Source: a virus. Taken from it: 36,924 nucleotides of DNA. The translations under genes and the position numbers were made by a program. Below are positions 14,101-22,664 of the stretch, piece after piece (position 1 is the first letter of the stretch; each line of letters starts with the position of its first letter). The stretch is taken from IMG/VR virus record IMGVR_UViG_3300044837_000017, positions 1-36,924 of that record; one strand, given 5' to 3'. The notes under the pieces were generated by a model, which did no database searches, had not been told where the DNA came from, and was given only the letters and a program-made list of their open reading frames with translations.

Positions 14101-14215
14101 CCTGTGTGGGAGGGGTCTGACTCGGTTGGCTTGGCACATTCGACATAGAGGCGGAAGCTTGCGCCCCGCCATCTGGTCCGAACGTTACGCCGGAAAGCGA
14201 TTTAGGTTGTGACAT
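11156..14215 (-). CDS. Large virion ejection protein (T7 gp16 position) with zincin-like motif
   Basis: The 1019-residue protein is last in the virion operon, matching T7 gp16 in position and rough size. Residues 1-75 are Ser/Pro/Gln-rich and disordered. A long Ala-rich helical region follows (to about 700). At residues 794-798 sits HELTH in the context AHQGHELTHVWQN, strongly like the HExxH zinc-metalloprotease site of DUF4157-type domains. The last 70 residues resemble a module common at the C-terminus of phage structural proteins, with GDGKTYPLRQLT, an ALDQYTKTKNNLG helix and AAATAYAHKLH. No lytic transglycosylase motif was seen, unlike T7 gp16. Role: probably ejected with DNA to form a channel or clear the envelope. 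The peptidase activity is inferred from the motif only. ATG 14215 follows AAGGTAAAATC. Confidence 0.8.
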   Translation of the reverse strand: MSQPKSLSGVTFGPDGGAQASASMSNVPSQPSQTPPTQGSSPSTPAATPQAGAPSSLAGVSFDSQPAPETHTPSEEDQPGLISRIGETSGIPAAMKMVTDQVSHTVQAPIDAYHEAVEAANAGDWKTATKAASKVLNAPTSYGIDSDSPIYKALANLVMQPVNAIADSYKEARKNGQGKVEAGISAAASTVNAIPNDDELSKMGDRISGDVGKGDIAGVLGDVAGGLGTSNGAKSIPVFGPMVNQVGGNLDEDLHAHNYRAAVGDVLGPLMTFGLGKVLGAIGDTSAAATPPGGLMSDLAPTSTKIAGIKVPQMSDTVSAQRASALASQKAAQDFVATKVQPAARTALQSNFQRSALSDVDTLRAAQGADHTGIVPPKQPLLDLDKVGKFMKDEAQVTYKKLDAAAASDIAEWNDLAKKAKELDAAATAKQDFQFANNPSSGAAVKPKPITAAQDSLPPQPLKFTELQDQLRRADSIIRSKNPSIAQVDREAAIKNYPKLKQQMDEFIAKHEESVNPGELDAADRVRAKATRYGWLANKVRTATKGMGAGIDAGETGKDVKISETTLDNMPAQFDNKYGSGAFDKLIGPAGRANYNAVVKALQVPETGGRLLDWINKLPLHIGEVTTSLPANAIVDNLLFNHDFAQTAIRAFDKLHTGRAIAAQAARSASRGAVAGAPVGASATQAAKPQPDNSQTMDAVQKALGTNPNKGKPLTALTDGTPSDSSTASPSEGLPSEVSNAVSTIPVQVKQGAAIADPNNRGAGVPIANVDQGAGNNTIEVNRPQDFDAAHQGHELTHVWQNNLPPSVQAKIPDDPQDKTAFDISDVDSLRKQGKTLADIPREKAATIVQKFIEAKPGSATRTKLQPWVDDMGKTALSSTMPTAPDAKKLNMQPRPPQLPDSSVAGANGKTPTYVTPAYKDKVPGMTQQGNVDLSTRPNIKNKDGSHSSVFSMSFGTDKGEVLVPGVGDGKTYPLRQLTTKEALDQYTKTKNNLGTFKTPAAATAYAHKLHIDQQEGKK

Positions 14216-14224
14216 GATTTTACC

Positions 14225-16627
14225 TTACTGGGTAATCTCGTTACCCTTTGGATCGGTGTACGTACCGTCGCGTAGTTTGTATGCAACAACGTTGCCCTTT
14301 GCATCCTTACCGGGGAGTGCTCCGATAGGCGGCTTGAAGTTATTGCCAAGGCCGACAACGGTTCCGTAACGATTGATTCTCTTCTCGCCTTGGAATAGAT
14401 CGTTGAATGCGTACTGACCTTCAGGAGACGTGATAGGTGCATCAGGTGCCGCTGGAGTGACTTTGCCATTGCGCCACTGGTTCTGGAATTCATTCGCAAA
14501 GTCTGACAGCAATGACTGACTTTCCTTGACAGCCTTCTGACGAACAGATGGTATCGCGCTATTCAAACCGTTCTGAAGTTCCTTACGACGTTCATCGTGC
14601 AGAACACCCTTGGTATAAGCGTGATTCAACTCTTCCGTCAACTGCGACTTATCGACTTCATAGTCTGCATGTGCGGATGTGCCGGGGACCGATGCTGTAA
14701 GACTGCCAGCATTGTCGTAGGAACGTTTGGCGTGCTCGAATGTAGTATTCAGAGAACGAAGCTGATCGCTGATATCTCCGGCAGTAAACCGTTTCTGAAG
14801 CAGTTCGTATGATTCGGCTTTAGGTTGATTGTAGTCAGGATAAGCCAACTGGACTAGCGCCGCGAGACGTTGACCGTCTCCTTTAGCCAGACCGTATTTG
14901 CTCTGAAGCTGACGACCTTCTCCAATTGCCCTGACTTCTCCTGCTAGACCCGGATCAACTGCTGCCATATTGTCTAGAACCTTCTGGCGTACTCCATTTA
15001 CAACTGGAGTATTAGGATCGATGCCTTGGGCAACTGTTGACAACTTAGGATTATTGACCATCTCATGATTGACTAAGCCGCCACCCTCACCATACTTATT
15101 CTTAGCTGATACACGTCCTGCTTCGGCTTGAAACGCATTGGCGAATGAAAATTTACCACGAACCTGCTCTTCCATGCCTAGCTTCTTGAGATCGTCAGGA
15201 AGCGCGGATGTTGCCTTGGTGTGCGCTGCGTCTGCATCACGTTGTGCTTTATCGGCGGACTCTCGATCTAAACGGCTCTTTGCGAGTGCGTCTTGTGCGG
15301 ACGCCGGTACTAAGCTATTGATCTGCCCAATGGTATCAGGATCGACCTTATCTTTTCGCATCTGATCGATGGCTTTGTCGAAGGGTAAGGAAGCATACTT
15401 GGCAAACGTCTGCAAAGCTTTTGGTGTAACACTTCCGTCTTGAAGACCCTGTGTGAGGTTTGCCTCAAAGACTTTGCCGTCCACTTTGCCTTCATCGCCG
15501 GATAGCTTTGAAAGCTGGTCATTGATTTGTGCTTCAGTCGTGCGGATGGCCGACGCTTGCGCGAGACCATTGATAACGAGTCCGGCCTTTATTTGCGCGG
15601 AGCCGTTGAATTCCTTGGGAACTGTCTTGCCGTCTACGGTATTGAAGTATCCGGGGACATGATGATCTGCAAGGAACTGCGCGGTCTTGTCATCGAGCGC
15701 GATCTTCTTTTGGGGATCGACAACCGTGTAGGTGTTATCCCACAATGGCTGACCGTACTGATCTGTCGCCTGCTCACCTTCATGGCCGGGACGATCATCC
15801 ATGCGCTTCTCTATGCCGTCAGGTATAGCGTTGTTTTCTGTGACGTTGTACTTAGGCAACAAGTCGCGACTATGAACGCCACTCGCCAAATCCGCGCCGA
15901 CAGTCTTGACGTTCGATAGGGTGCCCGCTGCATCTCCCACAAACTGCTTGTGAGCATCGTAGGCAAGCTGGCCCATACGTTGTGCCGTCTGATGCATGGT
16001 GAAGTTGGTCTGAGCGATAGCGGCCTGTCGTGCGTACGTCTTGGCTGCTTCTTGTTCCTCTGCACTCTTCTGTTGCTGCTTCTGCTGGAGTGCCTGCTCG
16101 AAGCCGCCTGCCGCTGCACGTCCTTCTGCGCCCGGTCCTTTTTCTGCGAGGCCGGTAAATGCGCCGGTCAGCGCCGCGAGAGCGATGCTCATACCAAGGC
16201 GTTGGTTCGAGAGCGGTACTTCCTGACGAGTCACCTTGCCGGTGTTCGGATCGATGGTAGTCTGGCTCTGAGGCCCGCCCGCGAGGGCTTGGAGAACTTG
16301 GTGCGTCCATCCGCCAGTCTGAATCGCCTTCTGGACTGCTGGAGGCGGTGGAGCGCTATCAGGGGTGCTACCGGGCTTGGAAGGCTGTTGCTGCCTCGCC
16401 TGAGGCGATTGTGAGCCATCCTGAGGGGTCTGAGCGCCGCTCTGAGCAGCCTGATCGCCCGGAAATGCAAGCTTTGGGTCTGTTGAGGTAACGTGATAAC
16501 CTTCAGGACTATCCGAGGCTCCTTTAGAGTCAAGCGAGGAATTGTCTGGCGCTGCTGCTTGCGGGTTGGTTCCGCCTGTATCGGTTGACGCTGTTGCGCC
16601 GGTACCGTCGTTTAGTTCGTCTGCCAT
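14225..16627 (-). CDS. Large virion ejection protein (T7 gp15 position)
   Basis: The 800-residue protein directly precedes the gp16-position gene and is close to T7 gp15 in length (747). Residues 1-100 are Ser/Pro/Gln/Asp-rich and look disordered. A hydrophobic Gly/Ala segment lies near residues 145-160 (GMSIALAALTGAFTGLAE), then a Gln-rich helix (residues 175-205). The rest is mostly helical with no catalytic motif that I recognise. A role as internal core or ejection protein is inferred from size, composition and gene order. ATG 16627 follows AAGGAAGGAATAA. Confidence 0.75.
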   Translation of the reverse strand: MADELNDGTGATASTDTGGTNPQAAAPDNSSLDSKGASDSPEGYHVTSTDPKLAFPGDQAAQSGAQTPQDGSQSPQARQQQPSKPGSTPDSAPPPPAVQKAIQTGGWTHQVLQALAGGPQSQTTIDPNTGKVTRQEVPLSNQRLGMSIALAALTGAFTGLAEKGPGAEGRAAAGGFEQALQQKQQQKSAEEQEAAKTYARQAAIAQTNFTMHQTAQRMGQLAYDAHKQFVGDAAGTLSNVKTVGADLASGVHSRDLLPKYNVTENNAIPDGIEKRMDDRPGHEGEQATDQYGQPLWDNTYTVVDPQKKIALDDKTAQFLADHHVPGYFNTVDGKTVPKEFNGSAQIKAGLVINGLAQASAIRTTEAQINDQLSKLSGDEGKVDGKVFEANLTQGLQDGSVTPKALQTFAKYASLPFDKAIDQMRKDKVDPDTIGQINSLVPASAQDALAKSRLDRESADKAQRDADAAHTKATSALPDDLKKLGMEEQVRGKFSFANAFQAEAGRVSAKNKYGEGGGLVNHEMVNNPKLSTVAQGIDPNTPVVNGVRQKVLDNMAAVDPGLAGEVRAIGEGRQLQSKYGLAKGDGQRLAALVQLAYPDYNQPKAESYELLQKRFTAGDISDQLRSLNTTFEHAKRSYDNAGSLTASVPGTSAHADYEVDKSQLTEELNHAYTKGVLHDERRKELQNGLNSAIPSVRQKAVKESQSLLSDFANEFQNQWRNGKVTPAAPDAPITSPEGQYAFNDLFQGEKRINRYGTVVGLGNNFKPPIGALPGKDAKGNVVAYKLRDGTYTDPKGNEITQ

Positions 16628-16638
16628 TTATTCCTTCC

Positions 16639-17415
16639 TTATGCGAGGTTGCTTTCACCTTCGCCGGGAGCGCTGCCTGTACTCTTGCCGCCGCTACCGC
16701 TACCGATGAGGTTGCTCAATCCGCCTGATGCGAAGCTGCCTGCTACGCCGCCAAGTGCACCTGTGACCGCCTGTACCCATGATTGATTCTGACTGGCGAT
16801 TTGATTTGCGGTGTTGGCTGATGCTACGCCTGCGCCTGTTGCAGCGGTGGTTGCGCCAGTAGACGTGCCGTATACGCTTGGTGCTTGTTCAAGACCCGCA
16901 ACTGCGGTGTCATAGTTCTGCCGACCGGTTGCATAGTTCGAGGCTGTGATCTGCGACAAGTTGTTCGCCGTATTCTCGGCTGCTGAGATGTCGATGTTTG
17001 CCTTGACACCAGCGTTTGTACCGCTCGTGAGTCCAGCGATATTCCCGCCACCTTGTGCTGCGATGGACTCGCCAGCCGCTTGTTCTGCGTTGCGTGCGGC
17101 GACACCGCCCTGCGTAACCGCCTGAGAGTTGAGATTGGAAAGCTCTGTCGCGCTGAAGCCTTGCTGGTCCGGTCCTGCCGCCACTGTGGGAGCGAATGTG
17201 CTCTGAAGCTGCTGATAGACTTGTGATCCAGCGCCAAACACTTGGCTAGCCTGTTGTGTCGCTTGAGTGTAAAACGAAGCCTGTGCAGCTTGAGCATCAT
17301 TCTGCGCTGAAGACGCCCCACACGCAAGTGCCACTAAACCATCATACTCGAAAAACTCGCAATTGTCAATAGCGCCGGTTTTGATGTCCCATGTAATGCT
17401 TGTGTAAATTTTCAA
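16639..17415 (-). CDS. Ala/Gly-rich virion protein (T7 gp14 position)
   Basis: The 258-residue product starts at TTG 17415, which overlaps the previous stop (TTGA) and has GAGG seven bases upstream. The first 35 residues form a beta-type start (ending with a FEYDG-LVALACG pattern) that I recall from other phage virion proteins. The rest is Ala/Gln/Gly/Ser-rich with predicted helices from residue 40 to 200 and a Gly-rich, possibly membrane-active stretch near residues 215-240. Composition and position match T7 gp14, an internal protein ejected to form the outer-membrane channel. The assignment is by context. A sigma70-like promoter lies within its first codons. Confidence 0.7.
   Translation of the reverse strand: MKIYTSITWDIKTGAIDNCEFFEYDGLVALACGASSAQNDAQAAQASFYTQATQQASQVFGAGSQVYQQLQSTFAPTVAAGPDQQGFSATELSNLNSQAVTQGGVAARNAEQAAGESIAAQGGGNIAGLTSGTNAGVKANIDISAAENTANNLSQITASNYATGRQNYDTAVAGLEQAPSVYGTSTGATTAATGAGVASANTANQIASQNQSWVQAVTGALGGVAGSFASGGLSNLIGSGSGGKSTGSAPGEGESNLA
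17341..17369 (-). promoter_or_regulatory. Possible intragenic sigma70 promoter before ejection genes
   Basis: On the minus strand TTGACA (17369-17364) is followed after 17 bases by TATGAT (17346-17341). It lies in codons about 16-25 of the gp14-position gene and would add transcription of the gp15- and gp16-position genes. It may be chance, since the bases also encode protein. Confidence 0.4.
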
Positions 17416-17795
17416 AGTATCAACCTCATCTCGCCAGCACTCTCTTCAAACTTGAAGTACCGTCTTACGAAAAGTCTGAGTGCTCGACTCTGAGAGTTGA
17501 AGATGATCTCAGAGTAGCCGTTCTCTTTGGCCTTAGCGACTAGCTTTGGAAAGCCGTCTAGCATGACTGCCTTGTTACGTTCTACGTCTTCATTCGAGAC
17601 GTACTGAATGTCAAGTCGCAAAGCTACGGAAGCGCGGGCGAATAGTACAGGGCCGTGGCTATCTTCGTAGACCTTTGTGATCGTGCCCGGAGTCTGAAAG
17701 AACTCAGGGGTAGTAGTCTTGTGGTGCTCATCTTGCGACAAGCTTAGTTCTAGCAACGGAAGATCAGCATCCTCCATCAGTCTGTCCGTTATCAT
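17412..17795 (-). CDS. GNAT-fold-like virion-associated protein (T7 gp13 position)
   Basis: The 127-residue protein starts at ATG 17795 in a TAATG overlap with the previous gene and ends overlapping the next. It reads like a degenerate acyl-CoA N-acyltransferase fold: strands around GPVLFARASVALRLDIQYV, a helix near residues 85-100 (FPKLVAKAKENGYSEIIF), and a final RRYFKFEESAGEMRLIL-type pair. The glycine-rich acetyl-CoA loop of real GNAT enzymes is absent, so it is probably not catalytic. T7 gp13 is a comparable small protein in the same gene order, needed for virion assembly. The functional link is by position. Confidence 0.65.
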   Translation of the reverse strand: MITDRLMEDADLPLLELSLSQDEHHKTTTPEFFQTPGTITKVYEDSHGPVLFARASVALRLDIQYVSNEDVERNKAVMLDGFPKLVAKAKENGYSEIIFNSQSRALRLFVRRYFKFEESAGEMRLIL

Positions 17796-18460
17796 TAGTT
17801 ACCTATCGCTCTCCAGTGAATCACTGTGACTTGATTGAACGTCGTACCGCCGCCGCCTGTAGGTACGCTGCACTGTGCGTCAACAATTGCGCCGCTACCG
17901 TTGTAGCTCAGTATCTGGGCGGCTGTGCTGTCTGTGGTACCTGAGTTCGGTAGCCCTACGAGTGTGACTTGAATGTTTGGCAACCCGGATGGGAACACAG
18001 TAGGAAATGAAATCGTACCGCCTGTTTTATTTGTGCCTGTGGCTACAAGAGAGATGGTGCCCCAAGCTTCGATTATTCCATCCGTCCATGTCCAGAAGCT
18101 TCCGTTGGCGTTGGTGGTAGTCGCACTGCGCTGAGTGCCGAGTGTGCCTGCATCGATTAGAACTGTACCAGCAGTTTCCGTCAGTGTGATGTTTGCACCG
18201 GCTACTAGATTGAGAAGCGTCTGGGTGCTGTTCGGCGTACCGTTCGTCTCGAACTCTACTTGTGGAGCAGGGGTCTGAAGCGACATTGTGTTTGAAGAGC
18301 CGTCGTAAGTAAGGACTTCCTTGTCTGTCGGGAAGGAAGCGATCACTGGGATGTTTTGGATACCGGTGACGGTGACTGATGGATTGCCAGCCGTCGATGT
18401 AACGTCTCCTGTGAGCGGGTACACGACTGCACCGCCGCCCCCTACGATTTCACGATTCAT
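17795..18460 (-). CDS. Tail fibre-like protein with gp53-type C-terminal domain
   Basis: The 221-residue product carries, after a glycine-rich start, an NGTPNSTQTLLNLVAG-type module (about residues 70-105) that recurs in two other fibre genes of this window. The C-terminal half (about 115-221) resembles the trimeric receptor-binding domain seen in phage gp53-like fibres: GSFWTWTDGIIEAWG, then GTISFPTVFPSGLPNIQVTL, ending in IHWRAIGN. It is likely a small tail-fibre or tip protein exposed on the virion. ATG 18460 overlaps the region of the previous stop (TAACATG) with TAGAGAG as ribosome-binding site. Confidence 0.7.
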   Translation of the reverse strand: MNREIVGGGGAVVYPLTGDVTSTAGNPSVTVTGIQNIPVIASFPTDKEVLTYDGSSNTMSLQTPAPQVEFETNGTPNSTQTLLNLVAGANITLTETAGTVLIDAGTLGTQRSATTTNANGSFWTWTDGIIEAWGTISLVATGTNKTGGTISFPTVFPSGLPNIQVTLVGLPNSGTTDSTAAQILSYNGSGAIVDAQCSVPTGGGGTTFNQVTVIHWRAIGN

Positions 18461-18461
18461 G

Positions 18462-19160
18462 TTAGCTCTCTAATGGTGTGTACTGAAGCGTCACTGTAAT
18501 CACCGTGGCTGCGCCGCTGAGATTAGTGATCGTCATATACGCTATTGGATTCTGCGGCACATCGCCGTTTGCTCCTACCCGGTTCTGGAAGTTCCAGTTC
18601 ATCGGGATTGTGTCGAGCGCGATATCGGTAATGATGCCTTGTGTAGTTCCGGCTGGAGGCGGCTGGTCGAGAGCGCGGGACAAGTCTGCTGTCTGTGCGA
18701 ACGCTGTACCGTATATCTGAACTCTGGCCGCGATGTTCGATGATAGCGTCAAGAGTTGAAAGGTGCGTCCGATGTCCGGCAGTGTGCCGATGAATTGAGC
18801 GCCGGGACCAAGCACCGTAGTCTTTATGACTGCTTGCTTCTCCACGATTGGTGCGGGGCCGGGAACACTGCCTCCGCTGGTCACAACCGCTGTGGTCACA
18901 GAGCCGCCGTTATTACTGCCACCGCCGCTTATCGACTGCGTAACAGCAGATAACAGGCGGGTCTGTGGAACCTTGCCGCCTTGGTAGAACTGACGGAGAG
19001 AGTCTGGTGATGCTTGAAAGATTGGTGGCAATGGGCAACGAATCATCGTGTTGAGCGTTGGCTCTAATCCGGTGACAGGTGGCAATGATGCCTGAGGGCT
19101 GGCCGTCGCAGGGATATACCCGGACATGTCCGTTTGGATCGAGTCCCTAAGCGATGGCAT
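18462..19160 (-). CDS. Unknown virion protein
   Basis: The 232-residue product begins with a Pro/Ser-rich 55 residues, then a Gly/Ser-rich linker (SGGGSNNGGS near residue 74) and a beta-rich C-terminal domain of about 140 residues ending TVTLQYTPLES. No catalytic motif, membrane segment or signal peptide is visible. It lies just after a terminator and before fibre and ejection genes, so it is probably part of the tail. ATG 19160 follows AGGAGAGTAATCA. The family is not recognised. Confidence 0.65.
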   Translation of the reverse strand: MPSLRDSIQTDMSGYIPATASPQASLPPVTGLEPTLNTMIRCPLPPIFQASPDSLRQFYQGGKVPQTRLLSAVTQSISGGGSNNGGSVTTAVVTSGGSVPGPAPIVEKQAVIKTTVLGPGAQFIGTLPDIGRTFQLLTLSSNIAARVQIYGTAFAQTADLSRALDQPPPAGTTQGIITDIALDTIPMNWNFQNRVGANGDVPQNPIAYMTITNLSGAATVITVTLQYTPLES

Positions 19161-19214
19161 TGATTACTCTCCTATATTTGCTGCACAGTAAATATTGCTG
19201 AAACACGAATATAA

Positions 19215-19239
19215 CCCGCCCGAGATAGTCTCGGACGGG
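19215..19239 (-). terminator. Rho-independent terminator after nozzle gene
   Basis: An 11-bp stem with one G-T pair (CCCGCCCGAGA at 19215-19225, TCTCGGACGGG at 19229-19239) encloses a 3-base loop. On the minus strand it follows the nozzle stop at 19246 and is followed by TTATATTCGTGTTTC, only moderately T-rich, so partial read-through is likely. Confidence 0.8.
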
Positions 19240-19245
19240 AACCTA

Positions 19246-22200
19246 TTATGCTTCTTGCATGAACGCTCCGAACACGGTTAGTGTCAGGAGTTCGTTCTGG
19301 ACTGCTTGTGTGCCGAAGTCTACTTTGACTTGCATGTGACGACATGCGGCCTCCTCTTTCGAGTCGGACATGTAGAAACGTTGCGCGTTTAGTGACTTGC
19401 TCTGCTTGAGCGTTGGCGGATCGTTTACCGAATACTTCAGGATGTCAAACGCGCCTTTGTAATATGGCAAAGCTTCATCCATAATTACACCGAGTACGAT
19501 TGGAGTACCGATGCGTACTGCCTCAGTCGTAATGAAGCTGACGACTGCGACTTGGCCCGGTTGAGCTAGTACCATCGATCCCAGAACAGCACTCGCATCG
19601 AACATCGTTCCATCATCCGTAGATGAGGAAAGATCGCGATTCAGAATGTGCCCTGTGCCTGTAGGCCCGAGAAGCAACTTGTGCACTCCCGGTGCGGTCT
19701 CGATACCTTGAAGGGCTTTTACACCGCCTACGATCTGTGCAAACGGAGACCATGTGTATCCGGTCTCAGGAGCGGGTGTGGGCATTAGCCTGTACCATCC
19801 TACTGCACCGTCGCTAACGTACCACGCTTGATCCTCACCTTCAACGTGCCATGTCACGTAGACATTAGCCGGATTCCAGTTCGTGCCGGTTTCGCCGTTG
19901 TTGAGTCTGAACTGATCGCCAACCGGGAAGCCAGCATACGACACACCCGAAGATGGATCGATGATGACAAATTGGCTGTCGGTCGTAAAGAATCCGATGA
20001 TGGAGCCGTTGACATCGACAGCGTTGTAGCTGCTGATACCAACACCTTCAAGCAATGGAATGCCAGAGGTGATCGGACTGTTCGTAGTTCCCGATCCCTG
20101 AATGATGAACGTATCAGAGACGGTGAACACAATCAGACCGCTGGTAGTCGGTATGAGACGCTTGACCAATGAAGGGAACGTGTCCGTATTCAGTGGTGAC
20201 GTTCCGTTGACTCCGTTGCCGCTAGGAGCATCTGGACCGCTCGTCCAATAAACCACATTACCTATGCTATACCACAGACGACTTAGGTGGTACGTCAAGT
20301 TGATTGCGCCCGCTGCTGGAGGTGTGTTCTCCCCTGCGGTAGGAGCTTGTATCAAGTTGTTCAAGCTGGTATCTGGTGTGCTGTCAAAGTATCCCGTGGT
20401 GAGATATTCGTTCAGACTTATTGTGGTGTTGAACGGAAGTCCGTTGGCGTTAGGAATCAAGAACGGTACGGTCAGTCCATCGGTAGATCGGTATATCGCA
20501 ACGTAGTCTGCTTGCGGGTCAATCGTCGAAGGATCAAGTCCACTGCCCGCTGGAATCGTAACGCCCGCTGCACCGATGAAGTTGCCTGTAGGAATTGAAA
20601 GCGGCGCTGCATTCGATATAGTCTGGTCGAGCGTGTTGACAAGAGCGATGGTATAAATCCAGCCACCATTGAAGGTGCTCACACTGCCCGGAGGCGGTGC
20701 GGATGCCGGACCTTGATTGATCCAAATCAGATTAGGATTGTCCAGCGTTAGCTGATTCAAGCCCGTTGCAAATGTTGGGGCGCTTGCTCCACTAACACCA
20801 GTACGGAACGGCCCCTCTGTATTACCTGCTGGATCGATGATCGTGGTGTCAGGTAAGGTTACGTTGACGCTTGCGTTCCAAGTGAAGTCAACAGCAGGTC
20901 CGATGTTCTGCCAAATGAACTGTCCAGCAGACTCACTTATCGTTGCATACGCCGGAGCGTTAGCAGTAGTGTATGTAGGCCACACTGGTTCAGTTGCTCC
21001 GCTGATCGGAGTGCCAAATGGAATTACGTTGCCGTTGCAAGTTACGTTTAGTTGCTGCCCTGAGTGGAACCAATAAGCTGCGTCGATCTCATAGCCGTAA
21101 GTACCGGCGTTCGGGAAATTGACAACGAAACTATTTGTCGAGAATCCGCCCGCTTCAAATCTGTTATTGTTACCTCCGAAAACAGGATAGCCCTGATTGG
21201 GTGTGATCGTCTGTGGATAGCCCGCGCCGGTCAGTGGGTTGATGTTAGTACCCGAGACAAGCTGAGCACCATTGCCGATGCCCCATAGAACTCCGTCATG
21301 ACTTGTGATCTGGAAGGCGTACTGCCCTGCCACCGGCACATGAAAGCTGCCGAGAACGATCATCTGGTAGTCGTGGTCGTCAGTGCCGAACGGCTGAGTT
21401 GTGCCCGTTACAGTTCCTGCGCCGTTGACGTTGTTCCATATCTGAGTAGCGCCATGGGCGGTCGGTGAGCCAGTCATCTGCAAGCTTGAGAGCGTAGTGA
21501 AGCTGGCTGTCGCGCTGCCTAGACTTGTTGGATTAGTGAGTTGCACCACGCCGCTGATACCGCCGACTGCGTAACGATACGCCGCTACGTTGCTATTCAG
21601 ATTTACCGTCTGTCCAGAGGTTAGTTGGAATAGACAATTCGTACCTGACGCATTGCCGACTACAAACTGGCCATTCGTGTATGCGGTACCCGCTGTCCAT
21701 ACGAGAGATGCTGAGGTCTGGATCATTGTCCAAACAGCAGTGCCATCCGTTGTTGTGAGACCGACCGAAGTCGCCCACGTAGGATTCGCTGTGCCAGCCT
21801 TCCCTGCGGTTGTTACTTGCTGAAGATTACCGTTGCTATCAATGACAACGCTAACCAAAGAATAAAAAGTGTTAGCGGTCCATGCAACGCGTGAGGAGCC
21901 GACGACAGGCGTAACTGCCGTTGTCGGTCCATCAATTCCCCAGTCCTCGACAGGATTGCCGCGATTAGTCCACACAGCACTACCATCAGTTGTCAACCCT
22001 CCTTGAAAGTCGTTACCAGAGTTCGGTACCGTTGTGCTCCACGTAGGAGTTGTGCTGCCTGATACGCCGAGTGTTGTAAGCTGCTGGATGTTGCCGTGCG
22101 GGTCAATCAAGAATGTAGTGAACTGTGGATATGAGTTCGCGGCCCAATCAAAGTTAGCTGCCCATACAACGAGCGACTGAAGCCACTTCTTCTGATCTAC

Positions 22201-22650
22201 TCCGTTGCCGAAGTATAGCGAGTTGCCCACAGACTGCATGTATGACTGACCGGCGTTTGTGCTCTTTGTGAACACTGTTGTCTTTACGCTGTTGAACAGA
22301 GAGTACAAAGCGTCAGCTTGGTCCACCATAACTTCGATCTGCTCAACCGTTTGATTGAACAGTCTGAAGTTGTAGAATCTGTCTACATTGTTCCAACTGT
22401 TACTACTATCGAAACTGGAGTTGCCGGGACGACGCGCCAACGTGAGCTTGTTCGTGATTTCCACGTTTTGGCCCGCGATCAGTGCGTCCCCGGCTGCGCC
22501 GTAATACTTCTCGACGGTGCGAGTTGTAGTCGCATCGCGAAGAGGGCTGCGGTTGGTCCAAATACCACTGGACCAGCGCCCTGTATAGACTGGAGCGAAG
22601 CGTACTTGTTTTTGTGGCTGTGCGCCTGCTAGTCCGAGAAGATTAGGCAT
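19246..22650 (-). CDS. Large tail nozzle-like protein with PA14-like and repeated modules
   Basis: The 1134-residue protein lies where T7 places gp12, the tail tube/nozzle protein, after the adaptor and fibre genes. The N-terminus (to about residue 150) has features common to nozzle proteins, including NKLTLARRPGNSSF and aromatic strands. The C-terminal 400 residues read like a beta-propeller (SRLWYSIGNVVYWTSGPDAP, then TFIIQGSG and QAWYVSDGAVGWYRL). Inserted between them are three or four copies of an about 60-residue beta module with the pattern D-x-x-GN...P-[TS]W...TTDG-x-VWT, and a PA14-like domain at about 425-555 (HDYQMIVLGSF, ITSHDGVLWGIGN). The last may bind carbohydrate. It would form the tail tip and close the DNA channel. 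ATG 22650 follows AAGGAG. Confidence 0.75.
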   Translation of the reverse strand: MPNLLGLAGAQPQKQVRFAPVYTGRWSSGIWTNRSPLRDATTTRTVEKYYGAAGDALIAGQNVEITNKLTLARRPGNSSFDSSNSWNNVDRFYNFRLFNQTVEQIEVMVDQADALYSLFNSVKTTVFTKSTNAGQSYMQSVGNSLYFGNGVDQKKWLQSLVVWAANFDWAANSYPQFTTFLIDPHGNIQQLTTLGVSGSTTPTWSTTVPNSGNDFQGGLTTDGSAVWTNRGNPVEDWGIDGPTTAVTPVVGSSRVAWTANTFYSLVSVVIDSNGNLQQVTTAGKAGTANPTWATSVGLTTTDGTAVWTMIQTSASLVWTAGTAYTNGQFVVGNASGTNCLFQLTSGQTVNLNSNVAAYRYAVGGISGVVQLTNPTSLGSATASFTTLSSLQMTGSPTAHGATQIWNNVNGAGTVTGTTQPFGTDDHDYQMIVLGSFHVPVAGQYAFQITSHDGVLWGIGNGAQLVSGTNINPLTGAGYPQTITPNQGYPVFGGNNNRFEAGGFSTNSFVVNFPNAGTYGYEIDAAYWFHSGQQLNVTCNGNVIPFGTPISGATEPVWPTYTTANAPAYATISESAGQFIWQNIGPAVDFTWNASVNVTLPDTTIIDPAGNTEGPFRTGVSGASAPTFATGLNQLTLDNPNLIWINQGPASAPPPGSVSTFNGGWIYTIALVNTLDQTISNAAPLSIPTGNFIGAAGVTIPAGSGLDPSTIDPQADYVAIYRSTDGLTVPFLIPNANGLPFNTTISLNEYLTTGYFDSTPDTSLNNLIQAPTAGENTPPAAGAINLTYHLSRLWYSIGNVVYWTSGPDAPSGNGVNGTSPLNTDTFPSLVKRLIPTTSGLIVFTVSDTFIIQGSGTTNSPITSGIPLLEGVGISSYNAVDVNGSIIGFFTTDSQFVIIDPSSGVSYAGFPVGDQFRLNNGETGTNWNPANVYVTWHVEGEDQAWYVSDGAVGWYRLMPTPAPETGYTWSPFAQIVGGVKALQGIETAPGVHKLLLGPTGTGHILNRDLSSSTDDGTMFDASAVLGSMVLAQPGQVAVVSFITTEAVRIGTPIVLGVIMDEALPYYKGAFDILKYSVNDPPTLKQSKSLNAQRFYMSDSKEEAACRHMQVKVDFGTQAVQNELLTLTVFGAFMQEA

Positions 22651-22664
22651 TGATGCTCCTTTTA

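Noticed and set aside
17412-17795. Catalytic acetyltransferase function for the gp13-position protein
   Set aside because: The fold is suggestive, but the glycine-rich acetyl-CoA loop is absent; a structural role fits gene order better.
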